From Larix sibirica (Eukaryota > Streptophyta > Pinopsida > Pinales > Pinaceae), in contig NWUY0300040696.1 of NCBI GenBank assembly GCA_004151065.3, positions 15,050-28,500 on the forward strand: a DNA stretch of 13,451 bases, given 5' to 3'. A model generated the notes under the pieces. The model ran no database searches. It was not told where the DNA came from and was given only the letters and a program-made list of their open reading frames with translations. The translations under genes and the position numbers were made by a program. Shown one piece after another: positions 8,160-13,451 of this stretch. Positions within the stretch are counted from its first letter, which is position 1. Each line of letters starts with the position of its first letter.

Positions 8160-9200
8160 TACAATCCAAAAGTTACTTTATACAAATAACAAGCATGAGC
8201 TAGTTATCGGTCATTACTACACTACTAGATTATAAAAGTCAGATACTAAATACATGAAATCATATTTTGGGATGTCAAATTAAATAGTTTGCTATGTGGA
8301 AATGTAAATCCCAGACAACATCTATAGTTTTGTTTTATCTTGATTTGGCAATACTTGACAAGAGCTCATCTTATTAAAAACCAAGGAATATGAACTCAAA
8401 AATAAGTGATCAAAGAACATGAATTCTTCCAATTGTGCATTAGCATGGGTGAGTTTTGACCAAAATTTCAACTTTTCTTGCCAAACTTACATGCTGAGTT
8501 GACTCACCATGCATTTAACATACTTTGTAGGTCATGTTCTAGAGCATTTTCACAAACATCTTTAGCTTAGATAAATTAGAAAACTTATTTTTTCATACAA
8601 ACCAATGAACGAATATAAAATAGAACTACAATCCCAAGTCTAAAGTAACACTTCACCTGTATTCTCATGCTAATGTTGAAAACAAAATTTACATAAATGA
8701 TTGTAACTACTATAGAACAAATCATGCTTTCCAATAATTAGCAAATATTATTTTGAAACTTTTTAACCAAGTTTTGAGCCTCAACTCACCTAATATATCA
8801 AAAGAGTAGGCAGATAAACTATAAACACTACCAACTACATATGATAAACATTGTTAAAAGAAATAATATCGTGTACAAGAAATTCAAAAAAAGAAGTATC
8901 AATCCATCATGTATAGGAGTGGATAATAATAATAGCTTTCACAAATGCATATATTGGTAGTGTGGATTCATGTATTCAAAAAGTGCATCTAACAACATTA
9001 TTGGATGCAAACAACATTGCAACAACAACAAATAATTAATATAAACATAAAATAACCCACTCATAGAGCAATACTAGGTATAAATAACATAGTAATGAAA
9101 AAAATAATACAAATAAAAAATAACCCATTCATATAGAAAATCAAAGGAGAAGTATTTTACTAGTTATGTACAAGAAAAAATAAATACTTGAAAGAGGTCT
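8160..9200. repeat. 1-kb local repeat, copy C (most complete)
   Basis: This is the longest uninterrupted copy, aligning with copy A from 1705 to 3249 with the solo LTR removed, and with copy B over its tail to about GAAATACT-AGAG. It keeps the empty site of the solo LTR (8985-8996) and an unbroken version of the site where the LTR element entered copy A (8161-8170). No coding sequence is apparent. It carries its own internal 68-bp duplication. The exact outer ends are not defined. Confidence 0.75.
9001..9136. repeat. Internal 68-bp duplication in copy C
   Basis: AAAATAACCCA-TCATA-AG occurs ending at 9068 and again ending at 9136. Both are preceded by A-rich sequence with AACA and AATA words. 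Copies A and B have a single unit here, so the duplication arose in copy C. Confidence 0.6.
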
Positions 9201-9643
9201 AGGCAAATTAAACAAAGACTATAAAACTATATATTTTATTTATGATTAAATTAATTTTATAAAACATGGATTGATATACATGCATGATAAAAAATATTGG
9301 TAAATAATTATATTTATCTTCAAAATTTAATGGGTTGTGTTGCTCAAAATTAACTTTAATCTTTAGAAAACCCACATGCTTACATTTGACTTCACTGCAT
9401 AGTACATATGCTAAAAATAAGTACTCAATTATAAATTTCCTAAAAAAACCCAAAATAATACCTTTTAAAAGAATAATTATAACAAATAGGTTATGGCTAT
9501 ACAAATTATGGCTTGGCATATCAACTTCATCTTTTAATGAAAGGCATTAACAATTCAACCCATGCCATTAAGACAAAACCTTATCATTCTCCTTCAACAA
9601 TATTTTAGAAGAATATCTCATTCAATTAATATGAAAGAGACCA
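9201..9643. other. AT-rich intergenic sequence, nothing recognised
   Basis: Very AT-rich. The open frames on both strands (about 9208-9519 minus, 9335-9550 plus) are rich in Ile, Lys, Phe and Asn from base composition alone and overlap each other. No motif, RNA gene or inverted repeat was found. Confidence 0.5.
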
Positions 9644-9843
9644 AACAACCATTCAATGAAGATTATATTTTTGCATTAACCTTTTTTTTTGCATTAAACT
9701 TAAATTTCAAGAAGGGAAATAATGCAGTGACAATGAGATTGTTTAACAACAATTCAATAAAGATTATATTTTTGCATTAACCTTTTTTTTTCATTAAACT
9801 TAAATTTCAAGAAGGGAAATAATGCAGTGACAATGAGATTGTT
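9644..9843. repeat. Tandem duplication, unit 101 bp
   Basis: Units 9644-9744 and 9745-9843 are nearly identical. Each contains GATTATATTTTTGCATTAAC, a run of nine T, and CAAGAAGGGAAATAATGCAG, and ends GACAATGAGATTGTT. Differences are a few substitutions near the start and one missing G after the T run. The high identity makes this a recent event. Confidence 0.92.
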
Positions 9844-10547
9844 GGGAAATTATTCTTTGTGCATCACAACACATAATGCAAGCCAAATTTAAAATTTGAA
9901 TTGAACATAGGTTAATGATGTTTCTAGATATTTCATGGTCATTAATGTATATATGTGAACCATAGAGCTAGTCAATTCCTATATCCAAAGAGATTTTGAA
10001 TACAAATAGTTGATACAACTTCCCATTTTTCCAAACAAAAATGTTTAAGTTTTCTAGAATTGAAAAGGCACTTTATGAATAAAAGCTAGATTTATCTTAT
10101 GAAAAAGCAAACAGTTAATTATAGTTTAGATTCTATATTAGTTGCATGTGATGGTATCAGGCAAGAATTCATCAACTTTAACATTAGACATAAGGATACA
10201 ATAGCTTTATTTGTTGAGAGACTTTGTCCTGACATTGTATGAGATAATAGTACAAAAGCAATATAGATTTGCACATCTCCAAACAAAGTCTACATTGTGT
10301 ATTTTAGAGTGCACCTCAATGTAATGAGATTGGAATAGAAGATGTCACACATCTCCGGAAAACTAGGCCTTTGGAGTTTTTCTTCCCTCATCGCCCCATG
10401 TTTCCTTCTGCAACTATACATGTGCTTCTTTGTGTTCTTTTTTATCCTTTTATGCATTGAGGCAACTATTAGACTATTCTCCTATTCTAGTTTAAACTTG
10501 AAGTTGTATATTGTAGGTTATAAAATTTGTTTGGCAATTGTGCTATG
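9844..10547. other. Intergenic sequence left of the copia element
   Basis: No gene is recognised. TGTTGGGAAATT at 9840 looks like an LTR start and would give an LTR of about 1.48 kb if paired with the end at 11316, but no target duplication supports it. The open frame beginning at 10342 is hydrophobic because of T-rich sequence. Confidence 0.35.
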
Positions 10548-11316
10548 TGTTGAGAAATGTAGCTTAGACAATAACTTCTTGCATAGGTTCCATATGAACG
10601 TGCAGGAAATCGTTCAAGACATATCAAAAGTAACCACTTAGGAAAAGTGGGTAGTTAATTCTATTTTGTAATTCAATTTAGGAAAAAGTGAAAAGTTTTA
10701 TGTTTTGCATTTAAGTCTAATAAAGTGTATTTAATACATTAATGGCTTAGACTATGATTTAATCTCAATCGTTAATCTTAAGACGAGATTAGGGTTTTGG
10801 TAGATTAGGTTTTTGAAAAAAGCATAAATACAAACAAGATACAAATATTTTGATATAGTTCATATTTAGATAGGGAAGCAACCAAAAGAGATAAAGAACA
10901 GACCGGTTCAAGTAGGAAGAGAAAGCCATACAGCTAATCTATACAAATCCATACAAGTTGCACAATAGCAGTCACATAGCATCCTTGCTACTATTTTCAA
11001 TTGTTATTGTTTTCCTAGTTTTTCAACGGGTCATACACCTATGCTTAGGGTGATTTGTTTACCATGTAACTGCTAGTTTTAAGCAGACTGTGGAGATTAC
11101 CTTGTAAGCTTTGATAAAGGAATGATAAGTTGATTAAAGGAGAAATTATTTATGTACGTGTGAATTTGTTTTATGCTTTTGTTATTCACTATTTCTAGAT
11201 ATTGTGTGATTGATGTTATGTTCAAAATTTAAATTTCTACATTAACTAAGTTATGAAATTAATTGATTTGATTTAAAACATAAGGACAACAATCACCTAG
11301 TCTAGGAATATTTACA
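10548..11316 (+). mobile_element. Probable 5' LTR of the copia element (left edge uncertain)
   Basis: The right edge is well placed: TTTACA (11311-11316) stands directly before the primer binding site. The left edge is a guess at TGTTGAGAAATG (10548), which gives a 769-bp LTR; 9840 is an alternative. GCATAAATAC near 10822 could be the TATA region. No 3' LTR lies in the window to test this. Confidence 0.45.
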
Positions 11317-11329
11317 TGGTATCAAAGCC
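11317..11329 (+). other. Primer binding site, initiator-Met tRNA type
   Basis: TGGTATCAAAGCC follows the LTR end without a gap. It matches the usual plant Ty1/copia primer site complementary to initiator Met-tRNA, with one substitution in the first twelve bases (A for G). Confidence 0.8.
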
Positions 11330-11458
11330 ACAGGTTCTAATTGAGATTCTTAAAGGCTTACTGCAGTAGACCAACTACCAAAACCAATTGCCAGCAATTG
11401 CTACAAATAAGGACCGCCATTTAGAGGGTTTTAAAATTTTGTGCAATAGGTGTCAAAG

Positions 11459-12250
11459 ATGGCATCAACCAGCCTCAAAATCAACGATAGATTGGAAGGT
11501 ACCTCAAATTTCCTATCTTGGAAAATAGAGGTCACACTCTTGTTGGAAGAGAATGGCCTCTAGGACATTGTCAAGGATGTTATGAATTCGTTGACTAACC
11601 TGTAGGATTTTGTAGTTCATAAGAAAAAGAAAGTGAAGTCCAAGTATATGATCATGGATTCTATAAAGCATCAGTTGATCCCTCCAATATCCAAGAAGAA
11701 GACAATGAAGGATATGTTCAATGGCCTAGTTAGCCTTACCAGAGCGATAACATAAACCAAAATATGATATTGTGGAACAAACTTAGAACTATAAAGATGA
11801 AAAAATCAAATGGAGTTATTATTTATCTTATGAAGTTCATGTAGATTCATGATCAACTTGAAGTAGTTGGGGAGAAGATTGCAAATGCGGAGTTAGTAAA
11901 CATAGCATGGCATGGATTGTCAACTTCATGGGAAACATATTTCCAAGACATCTATGCACATGAGCATCTTCCCTCCTTTGGAATACTGTGGGATGATTCG
12001 ATCCAAGAGAAGACTTGGATGGAGTCAAATGCTAGCAAGAAGGGTGGTGACAATGACCTTTACCTATTTAATCAAATAAAGAAGGGTATAGATAAAGGAC
12101 CTAGCAAGGGCAAGGGAAATGGTGAGGAGTTAGCCTCACAACCAAGGAAGAAGGACTTGAGTAAAATCAAGTGCTTCATATGTCATAAGCATGGACATTA
12201 TGCATCATAGTGTATAGACAAGAAGAAGGGTCAAGGGAAGTAGCAATAGA
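11459..12250 (+). pseudogene. gag: Ty1/copia gag, decayed
   Basis: The nucleocapsid region starts at ATG 11459 with a copia-gag-like N-terminus (LEGTSNFLSWK). Stops interrupt it (TAG near 11561 and 11603), and a frameshift at about 11735-11745 moves the coding signal to the frame of 11743. That frame is largely open from about 11850 to 12207 and contains the helical capsid part (SWETYFQDIYAHEHLPSF). A zinc knuckle of the form CX2CX4HX4C has Cys at 12172 and 12181, His at 12196 and Cys at 12211, with a stop codon (12208-12210) inside it. Further stops follow at about 12241 and 12247. The order gag then protease is that of a copia polyprotein. It cannot make a working capsid protein. Confidence 0.85.
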
Positions 12251-12279
12251 ATCAAGCAATAGCCTCTGTTGAAACTCAG

Positions 12280-12584
12280 ATGAACAAGTTTGCCTCCAAG
12301 TTTAAGAAGGATTTCTTGATGGTATCTTGCCTTTCTTCCAATGCATTTTTTAGGGATGTGTGGTATGTGGATAGTGGAGCATCTTGGCATATAATATTAG
12401 CCAAGTATTTGTTTTTAAGTCTAAAAGAGCATAACTCGGGAGTTCATGTTGATCTTGGTGACGATGCCAGGTAAATAGCAAGATTTGATACTATCCCCTT
12501 ACAATTCTAGAGAAATAAATATTTAGATTTTGATGATGGTTTTTGGTTCCAAGTCTTAGCAAAAATTTTCTTTAAATTTCAATT
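12280..12584 (+). pseudogene. pol: Ty1/copia aspartic protease, decayed
   Basis: In the same frame as the second part of gag, WYVDSGAS (active triad Asp-Ser-Gly at 12370-12378) is the retroviral-type aspartic protease signature in its copia form. It is followed by HNSGVHVDLGDDA and then by TAA near 12475. Downstream residues to about 12584 keep protease-like character but include a stop near 12511, and the frame shifts near 12560-12585. The catalytic Asp is intact, but the domain is cut short. Confidence 0.82.
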
Positions 12585-13173
12585 GTGGAAGATAAGGGAT
12601 TTGCAATAGAGTTCAAGAACCAATAAGTCCTTATTAGACCAAAGGAGTCTAGGCCATAATTAGCACAAGTGATAGGGGTTAGAGAAGGAAATTTATAAAG
12701 GTTATAGGGTGAACCTGGTTGAGCCCTAGTTCATAACAATGATAAATTCTGCAAGTTTTGGCACAATAGGATGGGGCACTTGCATCATAAGGCATGCCTA
12801 TGTTGAGGGAGATAGTCATAGATCTTCTAGAATTCAACATTAAGCAACATGGAGTATGTAGAGGGTGCACGTTTAATAAGTATGCTAAGGTTTCTTTCCC
12901 AAGCAAGGATCATAGGTCTAAGGAGATTCTAGAGTACCTAGTACATTTGGATGTATGTTGGTTGATGCTAGCAGCATCAATCTTAGGAAGCATGTACTGT
13001 GTTTCTTTTATTGATGACTTTTCTTGCAATAATTGGATCTAATTATTAAAGATTAAAGATGGGGTCTTTAGCAATTTTTAGGAGTTAAAAACTCTAGTTG
13101 AAAACTGAATAGGGAAGGAGATCAAAATCTTGAGATTAAATAATGGGGTGAGTATACCTCACAAGTTCGAGGG
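12585..13173 (+). pseudogene. pol: Ty1/copia integrase N-terminal and partial core, decayed
   Basis: The frame of 12585 gives the spacer and the gag-pre-integrase zinc domain, with several stops. HX4H is at 12762-12779. A frameshift near 12790 leads to the frame of 12794, with CX2C at 12857-12868, completing the HHCC zinc finger. The core follows: the first catalytic Asp at 12950-12952 is present, then FIDDFS near 13010, then stops near 13040, 13079 and 13106. The second catalytic Asp, expected in a (S/T)DNGG context, is Asn here (13139-13141, reading LRLNNGV). The core ends at 13173, where another LTR-like sequence begins. Reverse transcriptase and RNase H are not in the window. Confidence 0.85.
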
Positions 13174-13451
13174 TGTAATACCCACAATTTGACCCTTAGA
13201 ATGTATTGGATTGATATGTAAATATTGTAAATATGCAATGTAATTCCTAATGTGGAGGTCAAGGCCAAGGACCCACTAGCGAATGCTCAAATTATATAGG
13301 CAAGTATTTTATATTTTGTGGACATGTGCTAGTCAGCCATGGAAAATGTAAAAACAATGTTAATATTTATAATGCAAATAGAAGTCTAAGAGCTATTTAT
13401 GGAAGCAACTAAAATGAGGGGATGTGTTTATCCACTAGGGAGAGGAGAGGG
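13174..13451 (+). mobile_element. Start of another LTR inserted in the integrase, truncated by the window
   Basis: Integrase similarity ends at GAGGG (13169-13173), and TGTAATACCC follows, a common start of plant Ty3/gypsy-type LTRs. The next 270 bases are non-coding. GAGGG would be the left target duplication. The right end lies outside the window, so insertion is inferred from the terminal motif and the abrupt loss of copia sequence. Confidence 0.55.

Noticed and set aside
9208-9550. Overlapping open frames on both strands
   Set aside because: Very AT-rich sequence with composition-driven residues and mutual overlap; no motif on either strand.
10342-10641. Open frame of 99 codons, strongly hydrophobic
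   Set aside because: The Phe/Leu/Ile/Cys runs follow from T-rich sequence; there is no recognisable domain, and the tail lies in the probable LTR region.
1-13451. tRNA, rRNA, CRISPR array, bacterial-type operon or phage features
   Set aside because: No cloverleaf, rRNA signature, regularly spaced direct repeats or ordered gene clusters were seen on either strand.

Overview
The window looks like intergenic DNA from a large, repeat-rich plant nuclear genome. It is AT-rich and dominated by decayed LTR-retrotransposon pieces. A plant is supported by a Ty1/copia element with an initiator-Met-tRNA primer site, by LTR-type termini (TGTAAT... / ...ATTACA), and by stop codons that are mostly TAG or TAA, as expected from C-to-T decay of methylated DNA. 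A gymnosperm is a reasonable guess, but the sequence does not prove it. I see no intact host gene, no rRNA or tRNA gene and no CRISPR array.

Layout. 1-183 is an LTR terminus. 202-1675 is a decayed reading frame for an acidic, coiled-coil-rich protein of unknown function; its first 250 codons are still open. A single N at 1676 is followed at once by a second copy of the same 28-bp LTR end (1677-1704), so the assembly probably skips most of this element here. 1705-2668 plus 3143-3249 is copy A of a non-coding repeat of about 1 kb. It is split by a clear solo LTR (2669-3142) with a 5-bp target duplication. 3250-4604 is non-coding and ends in another LTR-type terminus. 4606-5290 is a heavily mutated coding relic, again coiled-coil-like. 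5291-7699 has no recognisable gene. 7700-8050 (copy B, tail only) and 8160-9200 (copy C) are further copies of the 1-kb repeat. 9200-9643 is AT-rich and apparently empty, and 9644-9843 is a 101-bp tandem duplication.

10548-13173 is the 5' part of a dead Ty1/copia element: probable 5' LTR, primer binding site, gag with zinc knuckle, protease and integrase. It is cut within the integrase core at 13174 by what looks like the start of another LTR running off the window.

No genes here work together as a pathway. The window is a record of nested insertion, local duplication and decay. The points most worth following are the unidentified coiled-coil reading frame that lies directly against an LTR end, its possible second relic in the same arrangement, and the well-defined solo LTR whose empty site survives in two neighbouring repeat copies.
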